Notes: generated by a model not told the origin, from the letters alone. DNA of 64,000 nt from Aquisphaera insulae (GCF_011064615.1 NZ_JAALJH010000010.1:1-64000), one strand, 5' to 3'; positions 10,075 through 19,689 are shown, counted from the stretch's first letter. Numbers and translations are program-made.

Positions 10075-13066
10075 CTACGGTCCTCCGCGACTCCGGGATC
10101 GAGTATGCCAGCGACATGAACGCCGCCATCCGCCCGGCGGGCGAATCGATCGCCCGGACGGCGTCCAGGGCTTCCGCGTGGTTCCCGCTGCTCGCGAACC
10201 GGAGGGCCACCGTCTTCAACGCGGTTTCGCGGCGCGGAGCCGGCAGTTCCTTCGCCTGACGGATGGTGGTCGTCGCGTCCTGGGCCTGGGCGCGGAATTG
10301 CTCGAGCGTGGTCGCGCGAGAGAACAGCACCATCGCCGGCTCGAGCTCCTTGTCGAAGTCGAAGAACGTATTCGGGTTGATGGCCAACTCGGTCGTGCCC
10401 TTGCGTGGGGACGACTTCGGCACCTCCGGGACCTTCGCCTCCAGCATCGTCAGCGCCCGGCGAGCGAGGGACGCGGCGGCGGCCTTGTCTCCCTTCTTGT
10501 CGAGATGGTGAATCACCACGGACTGGGCCCGGGACTTCTCGAGGCCGGGCGTGTCGCGAATGGCCTCGATGGTCCTCTCGGCCGCGGAGACGTCGTCCGC
10601 GTTGACCTGGACCTCGGCCAGCATGGACAGGGCCCGTGATCGCCGCGGTTCGGGCTGCTTCAGCGCGACCGCGATCGCCTCCGCGGTGAGGGCCAGCGCG
10701 GCGTCTCGTCGGCTCGCGGCCTCTTGCCCGGCAACCATGATCTGGGCGATGAGCTTCTGGCCGTCATCGCTCACGCCGCGGGCCAGGGCCTCGGCCTTCG
10801 CGAACGTGGACGCCGCGGCGGCCTGGTCGCCGGCGTCGTTCATGGCGGCGGCGATGAGCGCGAAGGCGGCGGGCCGGATCGCGTCATAGTAGCCGTCGCT
10901 CGGCCCCGGGAAGTCAGCCCTATGAAGGTTCGGGATCGCATCCGCCGTCGCCAGTGCCCCGGCAAAGTCTCCCACGCGGGCCTGGAGGTGAGCCACCGAG
11001 ATCAGCGTCCGGGCGCGGGCCTTGACGTCGGGGAACGCCCGCACCGCCTCGGCGATCCTCGGCAGGCCCTCGCGGACTCGGGCCGGATCCTTGGGATGCC
11101 GCCACGGATCGCCGATCCGGGGATTCATGCCTCCTGGATCGAACATGACCGCCCTGAAGCCGTCCTGGGCCAGCTCGTCGAGCATCCTCAGGGAGACGCG
11201 CTGCTGATCCTCGGGCCTGAGGTCGCGGACCATGGCGATTGCCTCGTCGACCTCTCCGGCCGTGAACATCGCCTCGGCCAGGTGGGACATGGCGAAGGCC
11301 CTGGGCCGAGGCATCCAGATTCCCCTCGCCGCCTTCCGCGACTTTTCGATGAGTTGCCGGCCTCCGGTCGGATCGCCGGCCTTCATCAGGTAGCCGCCGA
11401 GAGTGCCGAGGCAGACGATCTTCGTCGGACCCTGAGGAGGCCCCAGGGCCTCGACCGCTTGATGAATCAAGGAACGAGCGAAAGTCGTTTCGCCCAGAAC
11501 GATGGCTTGTTCGATCATGTAAGGCCACATCTCGGCGACGAACCCCGCCTCCTCGTCGGAAAGTTGATGTGGAGATTCGTCCTTGCTGGCGATGAGGTTC
11601 GTATCGATCTCGTTGCTGACTTTCTCAAAAGCACTGCGAACGACCTTGTCGTCGAGGACGCGGAAGTCGGCCGTCATCCGCTTGAACGCGGCACGAGCCC
11701 CCTTCAGATCCCCCGCATCGCGGCGAACCTCGATCGACTCCACAACGGCCAGGGATCGTCCCCACGCCTGGGCGTCGAACTTCCCTCCCAGCTTTGGAAG
11801 CGGCACCGCGGGCAGGCTGTCGAGAAGCCGGAGCGTGCCGAGAGCCCCTTCCCTGTCGCCGATCTTGACCTGGGCCTCGGCGATGTTGACCAGCGCCCCC
11901 CCTCGGGGATCACCTTCCTTGCCGGTGGTGGCCGGCGTCGCCTTGACCTCGTCCGCCATCCGCCGGAGCATCTGGCGGGCGGCCTCGTCCGCGGCCTCCT
12001 TGGGCGGCGGTGCGGCGTGGGTCGCCAGGGTCAGCGTGCCGCCCAGGACGGCGGCCAGGACCAGCCCGATTCCTTCGGTCAGGGTCAATCTCATGGACCT
12101 TTCCTCCCTGTTCAGGATCCATCGAATCCGCGTCGTCAGCGGGCGATTCGCCATCGCCAGCACCATCCGATTCCCGCCGGCCCCCGCGCCGGCCAGGGCC
12201 GCGAGGAACTCCGCGTAGGCCCCGCGCCGGCCCGTGCGATCGACGACCAGCCGGTCGCAGCAGATCTCACGCTCCAGCCCAATCCAGCCCGACAGCCACC
12301 ACGTCAGCGGGTGGAAGAACAGCAGGGCCTCCGCCAGCCGCTGGGCGAACATCACGAGGTTGTCATGCCGCCTCAGGTGGGCCAGCTCGTGCAGCAGGGC
12401 CATCTCGACCTGGTCCATCGTCCAGCCCGAGAGGGCCGCCGGCGGCAGCAGGATCAACGGACGGACCACCCCCACCAGCACCGGCGCCACGACCCGCTCG
12501 CAGGCCGCCACGCCGACGGTTCGCGCGATGCCCATCGACTCGCCCAATCGCCGGCAACACTCCGCGACCGGCCCATGCTCGAGCCGGACGCTCGATCGCC
12601 GCAGCCCCTCGACGCCGATCACGCCGGCCAGCACCAGTCCGAGCGTCGCCAGCGATCCGGCCAGCCAGACGCCGGGGAGCCAGCCGATGAGGCCCTCGAA
12701 CCGGGATCGATCCGGTCCGCGAGATGGCTCATGTGTCTCCACGAGAACCTCGGGAGGTGGTCCCGATCCGGGGCCAACCTCGACGGCCACCGTCGCCGCG
12801 TCGACCTTCACCGCGGCGGCGACTCCTTCCGTCGCCACCCTCGGCATCGGCCGGTAGAGCCAGGCGAAGACGGCGAATGGCGCGGCCATCCAGAGCGCCA
12901 GGCCGGCCACCGCCGCGGCATGGCGAAGCTCCGGAGACGTCACGCCCAGGAGCCGCCGAACCGCCACGAGCCCCGCGCCGATGATCGCGCCGATCCAGCA
13001 GAGATGGACCATCGTCCAGCCGGCGGCCGTCCAGGCCGGGGAGGTCATGCTCAAGGTCGAGGTCAT
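10055..13066 (-). CDS. BlaR1/MecR1-type M56 membrane metallopeptidase with long helical-repeat tail
   Basis: A sensor peptidase of 1003 residues. The N-terminal third has several membrane helices (the first is AGWTMVHLCWIGAIIGAGLV) and the M56 zinc motif HELAH at 226-230. A conserved EREICCDRLVV segment follows. A further membrane helix (GIGLVLAAVLGGTLTLA) leads to an extracytoplasmic tail of about 650 residues built from TPR-like helical pairs (for example ARVGDFAGALATADAIPNL). The beta-lactam-binding sensor of classical BlaR1 is absent, so the signal is unknown and is probably not an antibiotic. It starts with ATGA overlap on the stop of the upstream blaI-like gene, so the two are translationally coupled. 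In the family, signal-driven peptidase activity leads to cleavage of the cognate BlaI repressor. A second copy of the same architecture lies at 19686-22295. Confidence 0.9.
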   Translation of the reverse strand: MTSTLSMTSPAWTAAGWTMVHLCWIGAIIGAGLVAVRRLLGVTSPELRHAAAVAGLALWMAAPFAVFAWLYRPMPRVATEGVAAAVKVDAATVAVEVGPGSGPPPEVLVETHEPSRGPDRSRFEGLIGWLPGVWLAGSLATLGLVLAGVIGVEGLRRSSVRLEHGPVAECCRRLGESMGIARTVGVAACERVVAPVLVGVVRPLILLPPAALSGWTMDQVEMALLHELAHLRRHDNLVMFAQRLAEALLFFHPLTWWLSGWIGLEREICCDRLVVDRTGRRGAYAEFLAALAGAGAGGNRMVLAMANRPLTTRIRWILNREERSMRLTLTEGIGLVLAAVLGGTLTLATHAAPPPKEAADEAARQMLRRMADEVKATPATTGKEGDPRGGALVNIAEAQVKIGDREGALGTLRLLDSLPAVPLPKLGGKFDAQAWGRSLAVVESIEVRRDAGDLKGARAAFKRMTADFRVLDDKVVRSAFEKVSNEIDTNLIASKDESPHQLSDEEAGFVAEMWPYMIEQAIVLGETTFARSLIHQAVEALGPPQGPTKIVCLGTLGGYLMKAGDPTGGRQLIEKSRKAARGIWMPRPRAFAMSHLAEAMFTAGEVDEAIAMVRDLRPEDQQRVSLRMLDELAQDGFRAVMFDPGGMNPRIGDPWRHPKDPARVREGLPRIAEAVRAFPDVKARARTLISVAHLQARVGDFAGALATADAIPNLHRADFPGPSDGYYDAIRPAAFALIAAAMNDAGDQAAAASTFAKAEALARGVSDDGQKLIAQIMVAGQEAASRRDAALALTAEAIAVALKQPEPRRSRALSMLAEVQVNADDVSAAERTIEAIRDTPGLEKSRAQSVVIHHLDKKGDKAAAASLARRALTMLEAKVPEVPKSSPRKGTTELAINPNTFFDFDKELEPAMVLFSRATTLEQFRAQAQDATTTIRQAKELPAPRRETALKTVALRFASSGNHAEALDAVRAIDSPAGRMAAFMSLAYSIPESRRTVATASQK

Positions 13067-13479
13067 TTCCCGCGCCCCTTCCTCGCCCGGGGCCTGGGCG
13101 TCTCGGCGTGGGCTTCCAGCAAGGCGCGGATCTCGGAACGGTCGCGATCGCTGAGGGCCCCTTCCTCGATCAGGTGCGCGACGAGCCGCCGCGCGGAGCC
13201 GTCGAAGACATGCTGGACGACCTTGCCCACGAGGCCGGCCGCCGTCGACTCGCGGCTTGTCGCGGCCGTCCAGCGATAGCCCCTCGGCCCGTCCTCGCGG
13301 CGGACGAGCCCCTTCTCGAGCATCGTCTTCAGCGTGGTGGCGATCGTCGTCAGCGCGACCTGTCGCGCCCCCTGGATCGCCGCGTGGACCTGCCCCAATC
13401 CCGCCGGCCCCGATTGCCAGAGGACCCGCAGGATCTCCAGCTCCGCGTCCGTCGGCTGTGTGCTTGGCGTCCTGGCCAT
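13063..13479 (-). CDS. BlaI/MecI/CopY-family transcriptional repressor
   Basis: A winged-helix repressor of 138 residues. It has the family opening PTDAELEILRVLW, the recognition-helix stretch TTIATTLKTMLEKGLV, and a C-terminal dimerisation region (FDGSARRLVAHLIEEGALSD) that in the family carries the site cut after BlaR1 activation. The start at ATG 13479 is supported by AAGGAGC just upstream; an in-frame extension to 13569 would run through the promoter and is rejected. It is the first gene of a two-gene operon with the BlaR1-like gene. The palindrome at 13541-13552 on its own -10 box indicates autorepression. Confidence 0.92.
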   Translation of the reverse strand: MARTPSTQPTDAELEILRVLWQSGPAGLGQVHAAIQGARQVALTTIATTLKTMLEKGLVRREDGPRGYRWTAATSRESTAAGLVGKVVQHVFDGSARRLVAHLIEEGALSDRDRSEIRALLEAHAETPRPRARKGRGK

Positions 13480-13540
13480 GGAAGCTCCTTCTTGAATCGG
13501 CGCGACGTGGCGCCGGTGGGTTGTCCGCCCGACTTTGCGG

Positions 13541-13569
13541 TTTCTATAGAAATCGAAGGACGACGTCAA
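13541..13569 (-). promoter_or_regulatory. blaI promoter with palindromic operator on the -10 box
   Basis: On the minus strand the sequence reads TTGACG (plus positions 13564-13569), 17 bases, then TAGAAA (13541-13546). The perfect 12-base palindrome TTTCTATAGAAA spans 13541-13552 and covers the -10 box. The same core, TTCTATAGAA, lies at the same place in the promoter of the second blaI gene (19184-19195). This is read as the BlaI-type operator; binding is inferred. Confidence 0.7.
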
Positions 13570-13660
13570 TGGGAACCGAGCCCGTTTGCCCGCGCTCGTT
13601 CGAAACGACGCGATCGCCGTGCGAGCGGCGATCGCGTCTGCTCGACGGCGGACGTGTGGG

Positions 13661-14383
13661 TCAGCGTGCTTTCCGCCTCCTCAGGAACGCCCCGGCCCCG
13701 GCGGTCCCGCCCAGGGCGAGGAGCACGATCGAGGACGGCTCCGGGACGGCGGCCGTCGTGAGCAGCGCCTGATACCGGCCATTCGTCGGCCCGGTGCCGA
13801 AGGCGGACATCACGACGCTCGCGTTGCCGATCGTCGCGAACCCGTCGAAGTCGCCCGTCTCGAACGAGCCGTTGGCCAGGCTCCCCGACGAGAGCCGGAA
13901 ATTGTCGAGCAGGAGCGCGGAGTTGTTCATCTCGTCGACCACGTTCACCACGCCGATGCCCAGCGTGTAGGTCCCGGCCACGGCGAAGGTCTCGGAGAAC
14001 GTCCGGTAGCCGGTCTCCCGCAGGAAGCCGGAGCCCCAGGGCACCAGGGGCGAGAACGTGTCGGCGAGGCTGGCCAGGCCGGGCGCGGTGAGGAATCCGA
14101 AGTCGTTCACCGCGTCGAGCGGCGAGGTCATCGGCTCGTCGGTCAGGAAGTTGTAGTCGAAGCTCAGCGTCGTCCCGGCCGACACCGTGATCGTGGTCAT
14201 CAAGGCCGATCCGTTCATCACCGGACCGTTGCCCAGGCCGCTCAGGTCGCCGTCCTGGAGTCCCAGGAAGACCTCTAGCGAGGACTCGGGGACGGACGAT
14301 TGCGCGCGGGCCTCCCCCGCGCCGAGGAGGAAGAAGGCGAGGGCCGCCGCGAGGCAGGACCTGCGTCCCGTGGAATGGCTCAT
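13661..14383 (-). CDS. PEP-CTERM sorting-domain exported protein
   Basis: An exported protein of 240 residues with a signal peptide (LAAALAFFLLGAGEARAQ), a beta-rich middle with no recognised family, and a C-terminal PEP-CTERM signal: VPEPSS, a hydrophobic stretch, and the basic end RRRKAR. In the family this tail directs processing by an exosortase and delivery to the cell surface; no exosortase is present in this window. The start at 14383 is preferred over 14389 because AAGGAGT at 14391-14397 leaves seven bases to it but only one base to the earlier ATG. It lies 82 nt downstream of the ferritin-like gene on the same strand and may be co-transcribed with it. Confidence 0.85.
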   Translation of the reverse strand: MSHSTGRRSCLAAALAFFLLGAGEARAQSSVPESSLEVFLGLQDGDLSGLGNGPVMNGSALMTTITVSAGTTLSFDYNFLTDEPMTSPLDAVNDFGFLTAPGLASLADTFSPLVPWGSGFLRETGYRTFSETFAVAGTYTLGIGVVNVVDEMNNSALLLDNFRLSSGSLANGSFETGDFDGFATIGNASVVMSAFGTGPTNGRYQALLTTAAVPEPSSIVLLALGGTAGAGAFLRRRKAR

Positions 14384-14465
14384 CCGCATGACTCCTTGTG
14401 AGGTGATTCGACGACGCGCGACGGGTCGCCCGGCGCGGAATCGTCCGCGCCGGGGGCGGAGTGCC

Positions 14466-15170
14466 TCAGGTGAATCGGGGGACGTTGACGTTGTAGAACT
14501 CGGCCTCGAGGTACTCGAGGGCCAGGGCGAAGTTCAGGATGGCGATGTCGTTCGCGGGGGACGGCGTGGAGGAGAAGGAGAGCGGCGGGCCGCCGTTGAG
14601 GTTGGCGATGAAGGGGCCGGCCAGTTCCACGACCTGCTCGACGGTCAGGGCCGCCTCGAAGCTCTGCTCGTCGCCGTAGACGTTGGTCGTCATGATCTCG
14701 TTGAGGAGCACGTCGAGGTAGCCGGCATGCCGCGCCTCGATGGTCATGATCGATCCCGCCGCCGCCAGGTAATCCCGCGAGAAGATGACGGGCGCGGCGC
14801 CCAGGTAGGCCCCGACGCCGGTGTTCTCCAGGGCCTTCGAGGTCTGCGCGAAGGCCAGCAGGTTGGGCTGGACCAGGTTCACGAAGGTGGGCTTGGGCCG
14901 GGCGTAGGCGCCCAGGGCATTGACCAGGAACGCCACGTGCGCATTTTCATGGATCCGGATCGCCTGGAACTCCCGCGAGTTCTCGCCGCGATAGAGGCTG
15001 GGCAGGTAGTTCGGATTGCCGCCGACCTGGCCGAGTGCCTCTCGCCCCGCGTGGGCCGCCACCACCGCGGCCGCCGCCGCGGCCCCGCGACGGAGGAGGG
15101 AGCGCCGGCCCGGCCGCCAACCGGCGCCGAAGGAACTGTCCTGGATCGCCGCCCTGAGTTGATCATCCAT
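14466..15170 (-). CDS. Tat-exported ferritin-like protein, helices apparently permuted
   Basis: A protein of 234 residues. The start is ATG 15170, with GAGGAG eight bases upstream; the open frame further upstream lacks family sequence. A twin-arginine signal (RRSLLRRG followed by an Ala-rich core) directs export of a folded protein. The remainder fits the Ferritin_2 four-helix family: RIHENAHVAFL (about 70-80), ENTGVGAYLGAAPVI, IMTIEARHAGYLDVLL, and at the very end AILNFALALEYLEAEFY. In ordinary members that last helix comes first, so the order here looks like 2-3-4-1. Glu and His ligands of a possible di-iron site are present (ENAH, EARH, EYLEAEF). Neighbours are a PEP-CTERM protein downstream and a divergent ECF sigma factor upstream. 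Confidence 0.8.
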   Translation of the reverse strand: MDDQLRAAIQDSSFGAGWRPGRRSLLRRGAAAAAAVVAAHAGREALGQVGGNPNYLPSLYRGENSREFQAIRIHENAHVAFLVNALGAYARPKPTFVNLVQPNLLAFAQTSKALENTGVGAYLGAAPVIFSRDYLAAAGSIMTIEARHAGYLDVLLNEIMTTNVYGDEQSFEAALTVEQVVELAGPFIANLNGGPPLSFSSTPSPANDIAILNFALALEYLEAEFYNVNVPRFT

Positions 15171-15426
15171 CGAAGTTACTCCTCGGGGATCTGGGTTTCT
15201 CGCCTTGGCGCGGACGGGGGCCGCAGCCGTGCCTCGAGCGAGACACGGCATCTCGGCCCGACGCCCGCGAGTGACCGAGCGGACGGAGATAGAAGGAATA
15301 GGAGCCGGCCGCCCTGAAGGTCAGATCTCCCTATGCGCGAACCCGCGTCGCGGATCTCCCATTTAACATTTTTCACGCATCCCATCATCGATCGACGACG
15401 CCATTCTCGGGCCGTACAATCCGGGA

Positions 15427-16005
15427 ATGTCGAAGCACTCGGGCGAGGATCCAGCGGACCTGATCGCGGCGGTTGCCCGCGGCGATCGGCCGGCGCTCGA
15501 ACGGCTCTACGACCGCTATGCGCCGCTCGTGTATTCCCTCTCCTTGCGAATTCTCGGCATCCGCGCGGACGCGGAAGACGTAGTACAGGAGGTGTTCCTC
15601 CAGGTCTGGAGGCGAGCCGACACCTATCGGTCCGACCGCGGCAGCGCGGAGTGCTGGATCGTGGCCATCGCCCGCAACCGGGCGCTGGCGAGATCCCGCT
15701 CGGAGGCTACCATGAAGAGAGGCCTCGGACACCTCCGCGAGCAGTCGGGCCCCGTGGCCGTCGAGCCCGTCTCGGGGCCGGCGGTCCGGGCCGAGTCGGC
15801 CCTCGCCGTGCGGTCGGCCCTCGCCGGGCTGCCGGACGAGCAGCGGCGGACGCTGGAACTCGCGTACTTCGAGGGCCTGACGCAGTCGGAGATCGCGGCC
15901 CGCACGGGGGAGCCGCTGGGGACGGTGAAGACTCGGATTCGACTCGGGATGGAGCGGCTGAGGAGCCTGCTGGGTCGGCGTGAATCGCCCGACGAGACCC
16001 CATGA
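15427..16005 (+). CDS. ECF-type RNA polymerase sigma factor
   Basis: A sigma factor of 192 residues with region 2 (RLYDRYAPLVYSLSLRIL and AEDVVQEVFLQVWRRA) and region 4 (LPDEQRRTLELAYFEGLTQ, then the helix-turn-helix SEIAARTGEPLGTVKTRIR). The pattern matches the SigK/ECF group paired with RskA-type anti-sigma factors. It overlaps the next gene by ATGA, which gives translational coupling with its antagonist. It may control the divergent ferritin-like/PEP-CTERM genes as well as itself, since the 256-nt spacer serves both; that is inference. Confidence 0.92.
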   Translation: MSKHSGEDPADLIAAVARGDRPALERLYDRYAPLVYSLSLRILGIRADAEDVVQEVFLQVWRRADTYRSDRGSAECWIVAIARNRALARSRSEATMKRGLGHLREQSGPVAVEPVSGPAVRAESALAVRSALAGLPDEQRRTLELAYFEGLTQSEIAARTGEPLGTVKTRIRLGMERLRSLLGRRESPDETP

Positions 16006-16961
16006 TCCACGACAAATGGCTCGAGAGCGCCGACCTGTATGCCCTGGGAGCCCTCGACGGCGAGGAGCTCAGCCGGTTCGAGGATCACATCGACTCCGGC
16101 TGCGAGGAATGCGAACGGCAGGTCCGCGAGGCCCGCGAGGCCCTGCTCCTGTTGCCTCGTTCCTTGCCCGAGTCCACCGGCCCCTCGCCGGGCGTCAAGC
16201 GGCGGCTGATGGCGCAGGTCGCGGCCGAGTCTTCCGGGCCGTCGCAGCTCGAGCCGCGCCCTCGGCCTCGCCGGGGAATCCACTGGGGGCGGGTGGGGCT
16301 CTCCGCGGCCGCCGCCCTCCTGATCGGCCTCGCGGGCCTCGCCGCCTGGGACGACTGGAACCTCCGCGGGCAGTTGCGCGACCTGGCGGCGGAGGCCGCG
16401 CAATTGAGGACCTCGCTCGTCCAGCGGAAGGACGTCATCCGCTACATGGAAGATCCCGAGGTCGCGATCGTCATCCTGGCCGGACTGCCGCCGAGCCCGA
16501 AGGCGAGCGGCCGGGTCCTCTGGCGCGCGGCCGACCGCACGGGCTTCATCCTCGCCCGCGGACTCCCCCCCGCCCCGAGCGGCAAGAAGTACGCCGTCTG
16601 GGCCATCGGGCCGAGCGGCCCCGTCCTGGCGGGCCAGTTCACGGACGAGGAGATCCGCCGCGCCCCGTTCCGCCTGCCGCCTCCGGGCACGACCACGGAG
16701 CCGGCATACCGCGAGTTCGCCGTGACGCTCGAGCCGGCGTCGGCCGGCCCCCGGCCGACCGGGCCCATGCACCTTCAGGGGACCCTCGCGGCCCTGGCCC
16801 GACGTCGAGATCGCGTCGGCGTCCCGTGGACGCCCCGGCTCGCCATGGCCCCTCCGAGGCAGGGTCAGCGGTCGCGGTGCCGCGAGTGGCAATCGGTGCA
16901 TCCCCTGGACATGACGGCGAACGCGTCCTCGGCCGCCCGGGCGGCCGTTGGATCCGGATGA
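16002..16961 (+). CDS. RskA-like membrane anti-sigma factor with unusual C-terminal extension
   Basis: Residues 1-90 are the cytoplasmic sigma-binding part, with a zinc-type HIDSGCEEC motif. One membrane helix follows (VGLSAAAALLIGLAGLAAW, about 100-118), then a short coiled stretch (LRDLAAEAAQLR). The extracytoplasmic RskA domain contains PPAPSGKKYAVWAIG and the typical closing PTGPMHLQGTL. Family members usually stop there; here the frame continues for about 55 low-complexity basic residues and overlaps the convergent phosphatase gene by 97 nt. The natural stop may have been lost, or the tail may be tolerated. It is the second gene of the sigma/anti-sigma operon. Confidence 0.85.
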   Translation: MIHDKWLESADLYALGALDGEELSRFEDHIDSGCEECERQVREAREALLLLPRSLPESTGPSPGVKRRLMAQVAAESSGPSQLEPRPRPRRGIHWGRVGLSAAAALLIGLAGLAAWDDWNLRGQLRDLAAEAAQLRTSLVQRKDVIRYMEDPEVAIVILAGLPPSPKASGRVLWRAADRTGFILARGLPPAPSGKKYAVWAIGPSGPVLAGQFTDEEIRRAPFRLPPPGTTTEPAYREFAVTLEPASAGPRPTGPMHLQGTLAALARRRDRVGVPWTPRLAMAPPRQGQRSRCREWQSVHPLDMTANASSAARAAVGSG

Positions 16962-17800
16962 TCGGCGAGGTTTCGCAGGGCCTTCCGCAGCGACTCCGCC
17001 TCCGCCTCGGCCGACTCCAGCTTGCGAGCGAAGTCGTCCCCCCGAGACCGTGCCTCGTCGAGCCTCCTGGATTCCCGGAAGTGCTCGACGAGCTGCAGGG
17101 CCTCGTGCGGCGGATCGGCATCGAGATGGTCGCCGGACGCCCTGAATCCGGCCTTCCGGGCGTCCTTCAGGTGGTCCCAGCGGCCGTCGATGCGGACCAT
17201 CATGTCGACCAGCGCCGGCACCTTCGCCCGCTCGGGGAAGTCCGACCCGGCCCGATCGAGCTCCTCGGGGGACGGGGGGTTGAATTCCCTCGCCGCCGCG
17301 AGGAGCCCGCGGTAACCGGGGTCCGTGCCCGCCTGCTCGAGCCACGAGGCCGCCTGCTCGTGGGTCCATCCCTCGTTCGCCAGGCCGCAGGCCGCGGCCG
17401 CGGCGGGGCCGCGGTGCTTGCCGTGGTGGCAGTGGACGAACACGGGGCCCGGCAACGTCCGCGCGGCCTTGACGATGCGGATCGCCTGCTCGCGCGGCAC
17501 CCCGTCGTAGCCGATGGGCAGGTGCGCGTAGCGGATGCCGAACTTCCGGGCCATCTCCACATCCGGCGTCGCGCCGTCGACGCTGATGACCGTCCTGACG
17601 CCCAGGGCCTTGAGGGCCGCGAACGCCTCCTCGCCGCGAGGCTCCCCGCCGCTGTAGAGTCGCGGGCCCAGGCGGAACGCATTCTCGATCCTCGGCAGCT
17701 CGATCCGCTCGGGCGGGCCCGCCTGCGCGGGCAAGGCGAGCATCGTCACGATCAGCATCGAGCCGAGACCGTGCCCGGCGGAGGTCTTCTTGGCCAGCAC
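16865..17800 (-). CDS. Exported CX5R (DSP-like) phosphatase fused to a cytochrome c'-like heme domain
   Basis: A protein of 311 residues starting at GTG 17800, behind a purine-rich AGGAGGCAGGGAGA stretch; an alternative ATG lies at 17758. Either start leaves a signal peptide ending near ALPAQA, so the protein is periplasmic or exported. Residues about 35-180 form a dual-specificity-phosphatase-like domain with the P-loop HCHHGKHRG, giving the cysteine and arginine of CX5R. A helical region (about 190-290) ends in AFAVMSRGCTDCHSRHRDR at the C-terminus. CxxCH this close to the end, after helices, is the layout of cytochrome c'. A secreted Cys-phosphatase joined to a c-type heme domain is unusual; the substrate is unknown. 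Its 3' end overlaps the anti-sigma gene. Confidence 0.75.
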   Translation of the reverse strand: MLAKKTSAGHGLGSMLIVTMLALPAQAGPPERIELPRIENAFRLGPRLYSGGEPRGEEAFAALKALGVRTVISVDGATPDVEMARKFGIRYAHLPIGYDGVPREQAIRIVKAARTLPGPVFVHCHHGKHRGPAAAAACGLANEGWTHEQAASWLEQAGTDPGYRGLLAAAREFNPPSPEELDRAGSDFPERAKVPALVDMMVRIDGRWDHLKDARKAGFRASGDHLDADPPHEALQLVEHFRESRRLDEARSRGDDFARKLESAEAEAESLRKALRNLADHPDPTAARAAEDAFAVMSRGCTDCHSRHRDR

Positions 17801-17944
17801 TCTCCCTGCCTCCTGAAATGACGGCCGGTGAATCGCCGCGACGCGGCCAGGGGACGCCGGCGCAACCCGCCCGCCGGTTGGGCACGCCTCCCGGCGTCGC
17901 GAACGATGATAGCGGACGCCCAGGCCCGGGGGCGATGCCGAGAG

Positions 17945-18004
17945 GATCAGGCAAACCTTTCGGAGGATCGTTCCTTCCCGTCGGATCGGGGCCGGACTCT
18001 AATG
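17945..18004 (+). promoter_or_regulatory. Promoter/operator block shared with the araC-type gene region
   Basis: This 60-nt block aligns without gaps to 35031-35090, with about 42 identities. Conserved parts are GGCAA, GGAGGA-N-CGTTCCTT and CCGG-N-CTCTAATG. TCTAAT fits a -10 box, with TTCCCG 17 bases upstream as a weak -35. The near-palindrome AGGATCGTTCCT just upstream is a candidate activator site. It lies upstream of the aldo-keto reductase. Confidence 0.6.
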
Positions 18005-18005
18005 A

Positions 18006-19085
<1,080 letters not shown>

Positions 19086-19167
19086 GGCGGGGAAGCTCGC
19101 CACGCCGAGGATGGTCGTCGAGTCGGCCCCGAGGCCGTCCCGATCCGGTCCGCTGGGCTGTCCCCGC

Positions 19168-19195
19168 TTGACACGACGTTCTAATTCTATAGAAT
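19168..19195 (+). promoter_or_regulatory. Second blaI promoter with palindromic operator
   Basis: TTGACA (19168-19173), a 16-base spacer, then TAGAAT (19190-19195). The perfect palindrome ATTCTATAGAAT (19184-19195) covers the -10 box. The layout and core sequence match the operator at 13541-13552. Repressor binding here would block RNA polymerase directly. Confidence 0.75.
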
Positions 19196-19239
19196 AAGTG
19201 TCGATAGGGGACCGAACACGCGGGACGAGGGAGGGGCCG

Positions 19240-19689
19240 ATGGCGAGGCCGCCGAGTGCGCATCCGACCGATGCGGAGCTGGAGATCCTCAAGGTGCTCT
19301 GGGACGCCGGGCCCTCGGAGCTGGGGCAGGTCGCCGCGGCGCTGAACCGGGAACGGGCGGTCGCGACGACCACCGTGGCGACCATGCTCAAGGTGATGAC
19401 CCAGAAGGGATGGGTCGAGCGGGCCGACGGGCCGAAGGGATACCGCTGGTCGGCGAAGGTCGGCCGGGAGCAGACGACCGGCGGCCTGCTGCGACGGCTG
19501 ATGGACCGGGCCTTCGACGGCTCGGCCGGCCGGCTGGTGGCACGCCTGATCGAGGACCGGGCGCTCAGCGACCGCGACCGCTCCGAGATCTTCGGGCTCC
19601 TCGAGAAGGACGAGAAGGGCCGGAAGGCGGGCCCATCGGACACCGAAGCTCGGACCAGATCGCCGCGGGCGAAGGGGGAGCGGTCATGA
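19240..19689 (+). CDS. BlaI/MecI/CopY-family transcriptional repressor (second copy)
   Basis: A winged-helix repressor of 149 residues, paralogous to the one at 13063-13479 (same opening HPTDAELEILKVLWDAG, same TTVATMLKVMTQKGWV recognition region and FDGSAGRLVARLIEDRALSDRD dimerisation region). The start is ATG 19240 behind GGGAGGGG; an in-frame start at 19198 would overlap the promoter. The stop overlaps the next ATG as ATGA, coupling it to its BlaR1 partner. Since both BlaI paralogues have the same operator core, cross-regulation is likely. Confidence 0.92.
   Translation: MARPPSAHPTDAELEILKVLWDAGPSELGQVAAALNRERAVATTTVATMLKVMTQKGWVERADGPKGYRWSAKVGREQTTGGLLRRLMDRAFDGSAGRLVARLIEDRALSDRDRSEIFGLLEKDEKGRKAGPSDTEARTRSPRAKGERS

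Noticed and set aside
10055..13479. Beta-lactam resistance operon
   Set aside because: BlaI/BlaR1-like genes are present but there is no beta-lactamase, and the BlaR1 tail lacks a penicillin-binding domain.
13541..13552. TTTCTATAGAAA as an insertion-sequence end
   Set aside because: It falls exactly on the -10 box of a blaI promoter and matches the site at the other blaI operon; no element lies beside it.
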